Assembly: GCF_004362525.1 (NCBI RefSeq)
Contig: NZ_SNXS01000004.1
Coordinates: 186,001-250,000 of the forward strand
DNA: 64,000 nucleotides
Direction of reading: 5' to 3'
DNA from: Roseateles toxinivorans
GTDB lineage: Bacteria; Pseudomonadota; Gammaproteobacteria; Burkholderiales; Burkholderiaceae_C
In this document: positions 44,989 to 53,148 of the stretch, in pieces
How positions within the stretch are numbered: position 1 is the stretch's first letter
How the letters are laid out: every line of letters begins with the position of its first letter
Program-made: the position numbers and the translations under genes
Notes under the pieces: model-generated
What the model saw: the letters and a program-made list of their open reading frames with translations, nothing else
Told to the model about the DNA's origin: nothing
Databases searched by the model: none

Positions 44989-45079
44989 CGGCTCCGGGCG
45001 CCAGGCGCCCCGGCCGGCATCAACAGACACCTAGAATCGCGGCTCGCTGCCCGCCGGCGGCAACTACCTGCGACTCTTC

Positions 45080-47722
45080 ATGATCCTGAACCGCACGCTG
45101 GCCGCCCTGGCCTTTGGCGCGCTGGCCGTCCTTGGCAACAGCCAGGCGGCCTCCGCTCCCATCTCTGCCGCTGCACTCAAGCCGCAAGACCTGACCCTCG
45201 AGCAGCTGTACCGGGCCAAACCCTATCGCGGCGTCGATGCCAAGGGCATGGACTTTAGTCATGACGGGCGCTACCTCGCCTATCTGTGGAACCCGTTCGG
45301 CGAGGCTGGCACGGACCTCTACATCCACGACAGCCTGACCGGCCAGACCCGGCGCATCACCTCGCTGGCGGTGATGCAGGCCTATGACGCACCCGAGGAT
45401 GTGGCCCGCTTTCGGCGCAAGGCCGAGCAGCGTGAGCGCGAGTACGCCCAGACCCAGGCCCGTATGCAGGACCAGGCCGCCTATCTGGCCGGCGCCAAGG
45501 TGGACCTCGGTGCCTGGGAGCGCGAGGCGCTGGAGCAGGCGAAGAGGGAGTTCCTGGACAAGAAGGCCAGGGATGAGGCGCAGAAGCGGCTGGAGGCCGA
45601 GCGCCTCGGCGACGAGCCGAAGAAGGAGGCCGACAAGACCGATGCCGACAAGGCCCGGGACAAGGACAAATCCGCCGACAAGGAGCTCTGGGAGTGGCGC
45701 GACGAGCTGAAGAAGAAGCTGGCGCGCGACAAGCTCAAGCCCACTGACACCTATCCCGGCGTCGAGGCCGTGCAATGGGCCAACAAGGCGCCCGAGCTGA
45801 TCTTCCAGTACCGCGGTGACCTGTTCCGCGTGCAGGCTGCCAGCGGCGCGATCGAGCGCCTGACGCAGACCGACAGGCCCGAGCGCATCGTTGCCTACAC
45901 GCCCGACGACAGCGGCTATGTGTTCATGGACGAGACCCGCGTGCTGCGGGCCGTTTTTGCCCAGGGCGGCGTGACGCAACTGAGCCGCGAACTGATCCAT
46001 GCCGATGATGCCGAGCGCAAATACCGCATCGAGCGCAGCGTGCTGACAGAGGACCAGCGCTTCATCGCCCTGATCGCCCGCGCGCCGCTGAGTGTGGGTG
46101 ACAAGATTCCTGCACCGCCGCCACCCAAGGTCCGGCAGGTCGAGATCATGAATTACGGCGAGCGTTTCGCCACCGCAAAGAAGGTGGACCGCGAGGTCTC
46201 CGACGACAAGCGCCTCCAGCAGCCCTTGGCCCTGTTCATCCGCAAGGTCGGCGCGGCCAACGCCGCACAGCCCGAGCCGGTGTTCAGCCATCCCGGCGGC
46301 GATGTCTGGTTCGAAATGAGTGCGCTGTCCTGGGCCAAGGACGGCAGCCGCTACACCTTTGCCACCTGGGAGCGTGAGAAGCAGCGCCTGCGCATCTATG
46401 TCGGCCTGGCCGATGAGGCGGCAGTACCCGAGCTGGTGCTGGAGCGCAAGGGCGAGGGCAAGACCGGCCATGAGGTGGTCAATGTGATCGCACCGCGCTT
46501 CACGCCCGATGGCAAGACCATGATCGCCGTGCTGGACGACGAGGGCTATCGCCAGCCCTATGTGATCGACACCGCCGCACGCACGGCCCGGGCCCTGCTG
46601 AAGGGCGAGTTCGAAGCCCATGGACTGATCGGCTTCACGCCCGACAGCCGCCACGTGCTGCTGGCCGCCAACAGGGACGATCCGGCGGCGATGAACCTCT
46701 ATCGGGTGGACCTGAGCAACGGCGCGATGCAGGCGCTGGGCCGGGCGGGCGACTATCACCGCCAGCCCCGTGCCTCGGATGATGGCCGCAAACTGGCGGC
46801 CGTGGCCGGCAACTGGGCTCAGCGGCCCGAGCTGAAGCTGATTGATGCGGCATCGCCGCAGCCGGCGACACGCACCTTGACCGACAGCCACGACAAGGCC
46901 TGGGCCCAGGTGGACCTGCTGCGCCCCGAGCGCTTCAGCTTCAGGAACCGCCATGGCGACCTGGTCCAGGGCTATGTATTCAAGCCGCCGGGTTGGAGGG
47001 CCAGCGACCGCCGCCCGGCCATCGTCTATCTGTACGGCGGGCCGCTGAATGACCGCCACACCGTCGAGGTGGACAGCTTCCAGTCCACGGCCTACCTGTT
47101 CGGCATGTATATGGCCGCAAGGCATGGTTTTGTCACGGTGGCCTTCGACCCGCGCGGCCAGTCCAACTATGGCCGGCGCTTCAGCGCCGCCAACTGGGAG
47201 CAACCCGGCCAGGCGCAGACCGAGGACCTGCAGGACCTGGTCAAGCATCTGGGGCAGGGCTGGGGTGTGGACACGCAGCGCCTGGGCCTGACCGGCTGGA
47301 GCTTCGGTGGTTTCCAGACCCAGTACACGATGTACACGGACCCCGATCTGTTTGCCGCCGGTGCAGCCGGCGCCGGCCCCACCGAATGGGAGAACTACAA
47401 CAGCTGGTACAGCGGCCGCACCCTGGGCAAGACCGAGCGCAGCAAGACCACGCTGAAGCGCTTCTCGCTCCTGCCGATGGCCAAGGGGCTGAGGAAGCCG
47501 CTGCTGCTGGTGCATGGCATGCAGGACCCGAATGTGCTGTACCAGGACACCGTCAACGTCTATCGCGCCCTGCTCGAAAGCGGCAAGGAGGGCCTGGTCG
47601 AGCTCTTCCTCGATCCGGACGGCGAGCATGGCCTGGACGGCGCCGTCAACCGCAAGGCGCTGCACAAGCGCTACGAGCGCTTCTTCCTGCAGCACCTGGG
47701 CCGCGTCGGCGGCAGACCCTGA
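45080..47722 (+). CDS. S9-family prolyl oligopeptidase-like peptidase, secreted
   Basis: The 880-residue protein has a signal peptide to about residue 25, a beta-propeller region, and a C-terminal S9 catalytic domain (about 620-875). The nucleophile is Ser741 in GWSFGG; the acid lies in LLVHGMQDPN and the histidine in GEHGLDG. A highly charged helical insert (about 110-225, rich in Glu/Lys/Asp with repeated DKA motifs) interrupts the first blades and is unusual. It is likely periplasmic, degrading peptides. The psuK-like gene starts at the base after its stop. Confidence 0.85.
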   Translation: MILNRTLAALAFGALAVLGNSQAASAPISAAALKPQDLTLEQLYRAKPYRGVDAKGMDFSHDGRYLAYLWNPFGEAGTDLYIHDSLTGQTRRITSLAVMQAYDAPEDVARFRRKAEQREREYAQTQARMQDQAAYLAGAKVDLGAWEREALEQAKREFLDKKARDEAQKRLEAERLGDEPKKEADKTDADKARDKDKSADKELWEWRDELKKKLARDKLKPTDTYPGVEAVQWANKAPELIFQYRGDLFRVQAASGAIERLTQTDRPERIVAYTPDDSGYVFMDETRVLRAVFAQGGVTQLSRELIHADDAERKYRIERSVLTEDQRFIALIARAPLSVGDKIPAPPPPKVRQVEIMNYGERFATAKKVDREVSDDKRLQQPLALFIRKVGAANAAQPEPVFSHPGGDVWFEMSALSWAKDGSRYTFATWEREKQRLRIYVGLADEAAVPELVLERKGEGKTGHEVVNVIAPRFTPDGKTMIAVLDDEGYRQPYVIDTAARTARALLKGEFEAHGLIGFTPDSRHVLLAANRDDPAAMNLYRVDLSNGAMQALGRAGDYHRQPRASDDGRKLAAVAGNWAQRPELKLIDAASPQPATRTLTDSHDKAWAQVDLLRPERFSFRNRHGDLVQGYVFKPPGWRASDRRPAIVYLYGGPLNDRHTVEVDSFQSTAYLFGMYMAARHGFVTVAFDPRGQSNYGRRFSAANWEQPGQAQTEDLQDLVKHLGQGWGVDTQRLGLTGWSFGGFQTQYTMYTDPDLFAAGAAGAGPTEWENYNSWYSGRTLGKTERSKTTLKRFSLLPMAKGLRKPLLLVHGMQDPNVLYQDTVNVYRALLESGKEGLVELFLDPDGEHGLDGAVNRKALHKRYERFFLQHLGRVGGRP

Positions 47723-48682
47723 ATGGCCAGCAGCCTGCTGCCGCCGCCGCGCGCCCTGGTCTGCTGCCTCGGCGGTGCCAATGTGGACCGCAAGCTGACC
47801 AGCCTGGCGCCGCTGCAGATGGGCACCTCCAACCCGGTCGCGCAGCAGGAGACGCCCGGCGGTGTGGCACGCAATGTGGCCGAGAACCTGGCCCGCCTGG
47901 GCCTGCCGGTGAGCCTGCTGACGGCCGTCGGAGACGATGCCTCGGGCCGCGCGCTGCTGGAGCATGCGGCCGCCGTGGGCATCGCCACCGGCGGCAGCCT
48001 GCGTCTCGCCGATCAAGTCACCGGCAGCTACACGGCCGTGCTCGATGCCAACGGCAGCATGGTGCTGGCCATGGCCGCGATGGCCCTGTGCGAGGCGCTG
48101 ACCCCCGACTACCTGGCCGGCTGCCGCCCGCAGCGCGCCCAGGCCAGCCTGACGGTGGCCGATCTGAACCTGCCCGCCGCCTCGCTGCAAGTGCTGCTGG
48201 ACGAGGCGCGGGCCAGTGCCGCGCCGCTGGTGCTGGTGGCCGTCTCCGCGCCGAAGATGGCGCGGCTGCCGCAGGACCTGAATGGGCTGAGCCTGCTGGT
48301 GCTGAACCGCGACGAGCTGGAGGCGCTGGCCGGCGAGCCGCTGCCGAACCTGCGCGCCTTGACCCAGGCCTGCATGGCCCTGCGCGCGCGCGGCGTGCGG
48401 GATGTGGTCGTGACCTTGGGCTCCGAGGGCGTGGCCCACACCGCTGGCGACAGATTGCAACGCCATGCGGCGCCCAAGGTCAAGGTCGTCGATGTCACCG
48501 GTGCGGGTGATGCCTTCAGCGCCGGCCTGTGCTGGTCCCTGAGCCAGCAGCCGCAAGACCTGGCCCTGGCCTGCCAACGCGGCCTGGCCCTGGCCGCACT
48601 GACCCTGCAAAGCCCGGCCTCGGTCTGCCCCGATCTAAACCCCAACACTCTGCTGGAGCCGGCCGCCCGAGGCCGTGGCTGA
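47723..48682 (+). CDS. psuK: PfkB-family kinase, probable pseudouridine kinase
   Basis: The 319-residue protein is a PfkB (ribokinase-like) sugar kinase. GGANVDRKLTSL near 17 and GGVARNVAENLARLG near 46 form the substrate side, and DVTGAGDAFSAGL near 262 holds the catalytic aspartate and anion hole. Because psuG follows three bases later, pseudouridine is the likely substrate; PsuK makes pseudouridine 5'-phosphate. It starts directly at the end of the peptidase gene. Confidence 0.83.
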   Translation: MASSLLPPPRALVCCLGGANVDRKLTSLAPLQMGTSNPVAQQETPGGVARNVAENLARLGLPVSLLTAVGDDASGRALLEHAAAVGIATGGSLRLADQVTGSYTAVLDANGSMVLAMAAMALCEALTPDYLAGCRPQRAQASLTVADLNLPAASLQVLLDEARASAAPLVLVAVSAPKMARLPQDLNGLSLLVLNRDELEALAGEPLPNLRALTQACMALRARGVRDVVVTLGSEGVAHTAGDRLQRHAAPKVKVVDVTGAGDAFSAGLCWSLSQQPQDLALACQRGLALAALTLQSPASVCPDLNPNTLLEPAARGRG

Positions 48683-48685
48683 AAC

Positions 48686-49600
48686 ATGAACGACTACCTG
48701 GTTTTCTCCAATGAAGTGGCCGCCGCGCGCGCCGCCGGTCTGCCCGTCGTGGCACTCGAGTCCACCATCATTTCCCACGGCATGCCCTATCCGCAGAATG
48801 TGCAGACGGCGCGCGAGGTCGAGCAGATCATCCGTGACGCCGGCGCGGTGCCGGCAACGATTGCCATCCTTGGCGGCAGGATCCGCGTCGGCCTGTCGGC
48901 GGCCGAGCTGGAGCAGTTGGGTACCTCGCCCGACGCGATGAAGGTCAGCCGCCGCGACTTGCCGTTTGTGTTGAGCCAGGGCGGCGTGGGCGCCACCACG
49001 GTGGCGGCGACGATGATCTGCGCCGAGCTGGCGGGCATCGAAGTCTTCGTCACCGGCGGCATCGGCGGTGTGCACCGCGGCGCCGAGACCAGCTTCGACA
49101 TCTCGGCCGATCTGCAGGAGCTGGCACAGACCTCGGTGGCCGTGGTCTGCGCGGGCGTCAAGTCGATCCTCGACATCGCCCTGACCCTGGAGTATCTGGA
49201 GACCCATGGCGTGCCGGTGTTGAGCGTTGGTCAGACCAACTTCGCCGCCTTCTACACGCCGGACAGCGGCTTCAAGGCCGACTTCCGGCTGGATGCACCT
49301 GCCGAGCAGGCGCGCTTCATCCGCAGCAAGTGGCAGCTGGGCCTTAAGGGCGGCGTCGTCGTCAGCAACCCGGTGCCGGCCTCAGCCGCGATGCCGCGCA
49401 CCGAGATCGATGCGATCACTGCGCAGGCGCTGGCCGAGGCCGGTGCCCAGGGCATCAGCGGCAAGGCGGTCACGCCCTTTCTGCTGGCCCGCATCAAGGA
49501 GCTGACCGGCGGACGCAGCCTGGCCACCAATATCGCCCTGGTCAAGCACAACGCGCGGGTCGGCGCGGCGCTGGCCGTGGCGCTCAAGGCTGCGAGCTGA
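48686..49600 (+). CDS. psuG: pseudouridine-5'-phosphate glycosidase
   Basis: The 304-residue enzyme splits pseudouridine 5'-phosphate into uracil and ribose 5-phosphate. Family segments are [15 protein letters not shown] with the catalytic glutamate, [23 protein letters not shown] with the Schiff-base lysine region near 85-105, [22 protein letters not shown], and [21 protein letters not shown]. It forms the nucleoside salvage pair with psuK. Its end overlaps a convergent hydrolase gene by 17 bases. Confidence 0.93.
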   Translation: MNDYLVFSNEVAAARAAGLPVVALESTIISHGMPYPQNVQTAREVEQIIRDAGAVPATIAILGGRIRVGLSAAELEQLGTSPDAMKVSRRDLPFVLSQGGVGATTVAATMICAELAGIEVFVTGGIGGVHRGAETSFDISADLQELAQTSVAVVCAGVKSILDIALTLEYLETHGVPVLSVGQTNFAAFYTPDSGFKADFRLDAPAEQARFIRSKWQLGLKGGVVVSNPVPASAAMPRTEIDAITAQALAEAGAQGISGKAVTPFLLARIKELTGGRSLATNIALVKHNARVGAALAVALKAAS

Positions 49601-50333
49601 GCCAGTCGATGATCTGATCGACGACCCAGCCGCCATCGTCCAGCGGCAGGTCATGGCCGGCGCTGGGGTGCTGGCGCAGCGGGCATTGCCAGGCTAGAGC
49701 CAGCGCGGCCGAGCAGCGGGAATCGACCAAGCTATCCTGGCCGCTGTTCAGCAGCAGCAAGGGCAGGGCGGGTTTCTCGAGCGGGGCGCGGTAGCGGCTG
49801 GCGGCCCACAGCTGGCGCAGCGCGTTGGCGCGGCTCACCGGGCAGTCGCGGCGGTAGCTCAGCCATTGCGCCAGCCGCTCGGCCTGTGGCGTGCCGGCAT
49901 GGCGGCTGGTCAGGCGCAGCACCGTCTGCTCCCACTGCAGTGGAGTGGCGCCCAGGGCCAGCCGCAGCAGGGCAGGGTAGTTGGCCGGGCGCAGGCGGTG
50001 ATGAACGGGGCTGAACGGCCGCAGGCTGGTGTTGATCAGCACGGCGGACTGCACGGCGCCGGCATGGCGCTGCGCCCACGCGACCGCGACCATGGCGCCC
50101 AGCGACATCGCGATCACGTTCACCGGTGTTTTCAAGCCAGCGCGCCGAGCCTCGCAGAAATCGGCCATTGCCTCAACCGTGCTCGGGCTGCGCTCGCGGT
50201 GCCACTGGCCATTGCCGGGCAGATCGAGGGTCAGGACCTGGCTCCCTGGCAGGGCCTTGGCCAGCAGGGCAGGGAAGTCGCCCCAATGCCGTGCCTCCCG
50301 CGTCAGCCCGCGCAGCAGCAGCCATGTGTTCAC
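49584..50333 (-). CDS. alpha/beta hydrolase
   Basis: The 249-residue protein has an alpha/beta hydrolase fold: [16 protein letters not shown] oxyanion region, nucleophile elbow [11 protein letters not shown] with Ser77 (the first glycine of GxSxG is Ala), and a C-terminal histidine in AGHDLP. It is cytoplasmic. Its start codon overlaps the stop of the upstream M14 peptidase gene (ATGA), so the two are coupled. The substrate is unknown. Confidence 0.82.
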   Translation of the reverse strand: MNTWLLLRGLTREARHWGDFPALLAKALPGSQVLTLDLPGNGQWHRERSPSTVEAMADFCEARRAGLKTPVNVIAMSLGAMVAVAWAQRHAGAVQSAVLINTSLRPFSPVHHRLRPANYPALLRLALGATPLQWEQTVLRLTSRHAGTPQAERLAQWLSYRRDCPVSRANALRQLWAASRYRAPLEKPALPLLLLNSGQDSLVDSRCSAALALAWQCPLRQHPSAGHDLPLDDGGWVVDQIIDWLSSQP

Positions 50334-51367
50334 GGCTTGTTCCGAAGGGGTTGCCTTCGGTACCAGAGATCGAGCGCCTGCTGCTGATGCTGCTCGCGCT
50401 CATCGCCCCGCGGCAGCCAGCGCGGGTGGCCGCAGGCGGCACGGGTCAGGAAATCCAGCCAGGCCATATGGCTGCGCAGCACGCGCTGCTGGCGGTGGGT
50501 GATCAGCGGATTGAAGATGCCATGGCGGCTGAACAGCTGGCGCGGGTTCTTCTTGACCCACAGCCAGGAGCCCATCTCCAGGGTCAGCGGCAGGAAGATG
50601 CGGTCGGGTTGCTGCAGTGCCTGCGCGTACAGGTGGTCCCACAGATCGCCGTGGGCCAGGTAGTGGCGGCTTTGCGGTTCGAACAGATAGCGGTGCACCG
50701 GGTGGCTCTGATCGAAGATGCGCTTCAGCGCATGGATCTCGGCCAGGTGGGCCATCGGCGGCGTCTTGTGGGCATAGGGAAACCACAGCCTGTCATTGAG
50801 GCCGAAACCGGAGTGACAGTCCAGCGCCAGGCTGAACGGGTGGCTCAGCAGCTCCTGCTGCACCAGCGCGCACAGGGCCGCGCTCTCGACCTCCATCGCC
50901 GCGCCCTCGGCGCCGCGGTACCAGGGCAGGTCGGCGCTGAGCCGTTGGCCACCGATCATGAACAGGGCCCGCTCGCCGGCGTCGACCGGCGCATTGCGCA
51001 TCAGGTCGACACCCTTCGGATTGGCCCGTGTGCCGCGCCACAGGCCGCCGGGGTTGACGATGGGCATGAAGACAAGACGAACCGCTTCCAGCTGGCGGTG
51101 CAGGCCGGTGTCCCACTGCAGGCGCTGCACCAGGCTGCTCAGATAGGCCAGCACGACCTCGGCGCCGATGCGCTCCAGCCCATGCACGCCGCCGAAGAAT
51201 CCCACCGCCGGCACGTCCGGGCCGGGGTTGCCGAGGCAGACGGCATAGAGCGGAAAGCTGCGCTCGCCGGCCTCGGCCGTGGCCACTACCCGCGTCTGCA
51301 GCTGCGTGCCGCCGGCCTCGATGATGCGTTCCAGCTCCAGCAGTTCGGCGGGGGTGTCGTGGGTCAC
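50330..51367 (-). CDS. M14-family zinc carboxypeptidase-like protein
   Basis: The 345-residue protein has the M14 (succinylglutamate desuccinylase-like) fold. Zinc ligands are His62 and Glu65 (GGVHGLERIG) and His185 (DCHSGFG); Glu264 in LTLEMGSW is the catalytic base. NPGGLWRGTRANPKGVDLMRN near 105-125 is the substrate-binding segment. It lacks a signal peptide. It forms a coupled pair with the hydrolase gene downstream. Relatives cleave peptide tails or acylated amino acids; the actual substrate is unknown. Confidence 0.82.
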   Translation of the reverse strand: MTHDTPAELLELERIIEAGGTQLQTRVVATAEAGERSFPLYAVCLGNPGPDVPAVGFFGGVHGLERIGAEVVLAYLSSLVQRLQWDTGLHRQLEAVRLVFMPIVNPGGLWRGTRANPKGVDLMRNAPVDAGERALFMIGGQRLSADLPWYRGAEGAAMEVESAALCALVQQELLSHPFSLALDCHSGFGLNDRLWFPYAHKTPPMAHLAEIHALKRIFDQSHPVHRYLFEPQSRHYLAHGDLWDHLYAQALQQPDRIFLPLTLEMGSWLWVKKNPRQLFSRHGIFNPLITHRQQRVLRSHMAWLDFLTRAACGHPRWLPRGDEREQHQQQALDLWYRRQPLRNKP

Positions 51368-51438
51368 GGGGTGGGCTGAGCAGGCGTTGCCGCAGCTTAG
51401 CGGCCGCAGATGCCAATCGTGTGACAGCAGATGAATTT

Positions 51439-51454
51439 GTCAACAACCGTTGAC
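51439..51454. promoter_or_regulatory. palindrome GTCAAC-N4-GTTGAC, distal copy
   Basis: Perfect 6-bp arms around AACC, 32 bases before the start of the small HTH gene. An identical-arm copy lies 29 bases downstream. Confidence 0.65.
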
Positions 51455-51467
51455 GAGAAGATCGCTC

Positions 51468-51483
51468 GTCAACTAAAGTTGAC
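51468..51483. promoter_or_regulatory. palindrome GTCAAC-N4-GTTGAC, start-proximal copy
   Basis: Perfect 6-bp arms around TAAA, ending two bases before the ATG at 51486. It occupies the place where the ribosome binding site should be, and no Shine-Dalgarno sequence is visible. Confidence 0.65.
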
Positions 51484-51485
51484 CT

Positions 51486-51695
51486 ATGAAAATGCCCTAC
51501 TCCCTGTCTTCCAGCGACGACCCCGAGCAGGCACTTGCCGCCGTCGTGGCGCTGCGCCTGATGGCCGACAAGCTCGAGCGCCAGGCCGTCGCCAAGGCCT
51601 TGGAGCAGTGCTGGTCATGGGCCCAGATCGCGCAGGCACTGGGCGTTTCCAAGCAGGCGGCGCACAAGCGCCTTGCCGGCTTCATCAAGCAATGA
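51486..51695 (+). CDS. small helix-turn-helix protein
   Basis: The 69-residue protein contains a helix-turn-helix at the C-terminus (WSWAQIAQALGVSKQAAHKRLAG, about 43-65) preceded by a long helix. It has no sensor domain. ATG 51486 lacks a Shine-Dalgarno; Met3 at 51492 is an alternative start. Two GTCAAC-N4-GTTGAC palindromes lie directly upstream, which suggests self-repression. The ClpN-domain gene follows 14 bases after its stop; such HTH/ClpN pairs recur in proteobacteria without a known role. Confidence 0.75.
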   Translation: MKMPYSLSSSDDPEQALAAVVALRLMADKLERQAVAKALEQCWSWAQIAQALGVSKQAAHKRLAGFIKQ

Positions 51696-51709
51696 ACAGG
51701 GAGTTCACG

Positions 51710-52216
51710 ATGTTTAAAGGGATCAGACAGCGCCTGCGCGATATGGGCACGATCAAGGCGCTGTGCAAGGGCGCGGAACGCCATGCGCTGCGCGACGGCC
51801 AGGCCGAACCCGGCGCCGAGCACTTCCTGCTGTCGGCGCTGGAGCTGCCCGATGGCTCGGCGCGCCGCAGCTTCGAGCGCTTGAAGATCGATCCGGCTCA
51901 GTTATCCGCCGCCATTGCCCGCCAGCATGGCGAGGCTTTGCGAGGCATCGGGCTGGATCCGGAGCCACTGGCCGCACTGGATACCGCGCCGCAACCGGCG
52001 GCCCATGGGCTGTACTGTGCCAGCGCCTCCGGGCAGGCGGTGATGCAGGGCCTGGCCGCCGGCCGGGGTCAGCCGCTGCTGAGTGCCCATGTTGTGGCGG
52101 TGATTGCCGGCATGCGCCATGGCGTGGCGGCCAGAACGCTGCGTGCCCTTGGCCTTGAGCCGCAGGCGCTGGCGGCCAGCGCTGCGCAGGAGATACAGGC
52201 GTCAAGGTTCGGTTGA
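51710..52216 (+). CDS. stand-alone Clp N-terminal domain protein
   Basis: The 168-residue protein starts MFKGIRQRLRDMGTIKALC and contains two Clp N repeats: EPGAEHFLLSALELPDGSARRSFERLKID near 27-56 and a second near 105-150 (GQPLLSAHVVAVIAGMR). It lacks any AAA+ or protease domain, so it could act as a substrate adaptor, a binding protein or a regulator. ATG 51710 follows an AGGGAG box; an earlier ATG at 51692 overlaps the stop of the HTH gene. It is co-transcribed with the HTH gene. Confidence 0.78.
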   Translation: MFKGIRQRLRDMGTIKALCKGAERHALRDGQAEPGAEHFLLSALELPDGSARRSFERLKIDPAQLSAAIARQHGEALRGIGLDPEPLAALDTAPQPAAHGLYCASASGQAVMQGLAAGRGQPLLSAHVVAVIAGMRHGVAARTLRALGLEPQALAASAAQEIQASRFG

Positions 52217-52236
52217 CGGGCCAGCTGACGATCCGC

Positions 52237-52967
52237 TCAACCCAGCAGCAGGGCCGGCACGCCGGCTGCCAGCGCATCAACCGCCGCACGCATCTTCATC
52301 GAGAGGTGCTGCGTGTAGGGCCAGACCGCGTGGACGTCGGTCGTCAGCCGGTGTGCGCCGTCCCAGACGGTGGCCAGTGTCCGGGCCCGCAAATGGGGGG
52401 CTGCCAGCCAGCGTGGCAGCCGGGCCAGGCCATGGCCGGCCAGGGCCGCATCGCAGATCGCCTGCACATCGTCGAAGCGCAGGCGAGGGCGCACGCGCAG
52501 CTGGACGGACTGGCCTTCGCTGCCCACCGCCTCCCAGGGGCTGTCCGGCCCGGGGTTGCGATAGACGATGCCCAGGTGCTCGGCAAAGTCCTCGGCGCGT
52601 GCGGGCATGCCGTGCTGCTGCAGATAGGCTGGTGCGGCGCAGATCACCCAGTCGTGCGCGCCCAGCCTGCGTGCGGCGAGGCTGGCGCTATCGGGCAGCG
52701 GGCCGGCGCGCAGGCCCATGTCGAAGCCTTCCTCGACCAGATCGATGACTCGGTCGGTGAAGGCAATCTCCAGATCGAGCCGCGGATGCTGCGCGGCAAA
52801 GCGGCACAGCAGCGGAGCGATGACATGCCGTCCCAGCAGCAGTGGCGCGGTGATGCGCAGCCGTCCGACCAGCTCGCGCCGGCCCTCGTCCAACGCCGCC
52901 TCGGCCGCGTCAAGCTCGGCCAGCACGCGCTTGCAGCGCTCGTAGAAGGCCTGGCCCGCCGCAGTCA
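52237..52967 (-). pseudogene. LysR-family regulator, 3' part (effector domain), split by IS21 element
   Basis: This is the LysR effector-domain half (from TAAGQAFYERC to the stop), severed from its DNA-binding half by the IS element. The join lies exactly after the conserved SLTAAG turn that links the winged helix to the linker helix. Removing the IS and one copy of the 7-bp target duplication restores a 303-codon gene plus stop. The insertion creates an ATG at 52968-52966, in frame and using the first base of the IS, so a 243-residue effector-only protein could still be made. Confidence 0.92.
52961..52967. repeat. target-site duplication GCAGTCA, left copy
   Basis: GCAGTCA directly precedes the left IS end and is repeated at 55668-55674 behind the right end. 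A 7-bp duplication lies in the range known for IS21-family elements. Confidence 0.92.
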
Positions 52968-52973
52968 TGCGTA

Positions 52974-53083
52974 TTTCAGCCCATCGTGGACAGCGTTTCA
53001 GGCTGATGGTGGACGGGATTTCAGCGTGATGGTGGACGGCATTTCAGCCTGATCGTGGACGCTGTTTCAGCGTCATCGTGGAC
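52974..53083 (+). repeat. five subterminal TTTCAG...GTGGAC repeats, IS left end
   Basis: TTTCAG starts at 52974, 52996, 53019, 53042 and 53065, each followed by GTGGAC 12-13 bases later. The 23-bp period is close to two helical turns, as expected for side-by-side binding of IstA. Confidence 0.88.
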
Positions 53084-53148
53084 GATGGGGGGGGGGCGCA
53101 GGTGATCTTTGACCGGCATAGGCTGGCCGCTTTTTGCGGGCCGATCCG

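Noticed and set aside
45020-48610. A 1,196-codon open frame on the minus strand
   Set aside because: It is antisense to the S9 peptidase and psuK genes, whose motifs are clear. Its product is a low-motif, Gln/Gly/Leu/His-rich sequence typical of GC-rich shadow frames.
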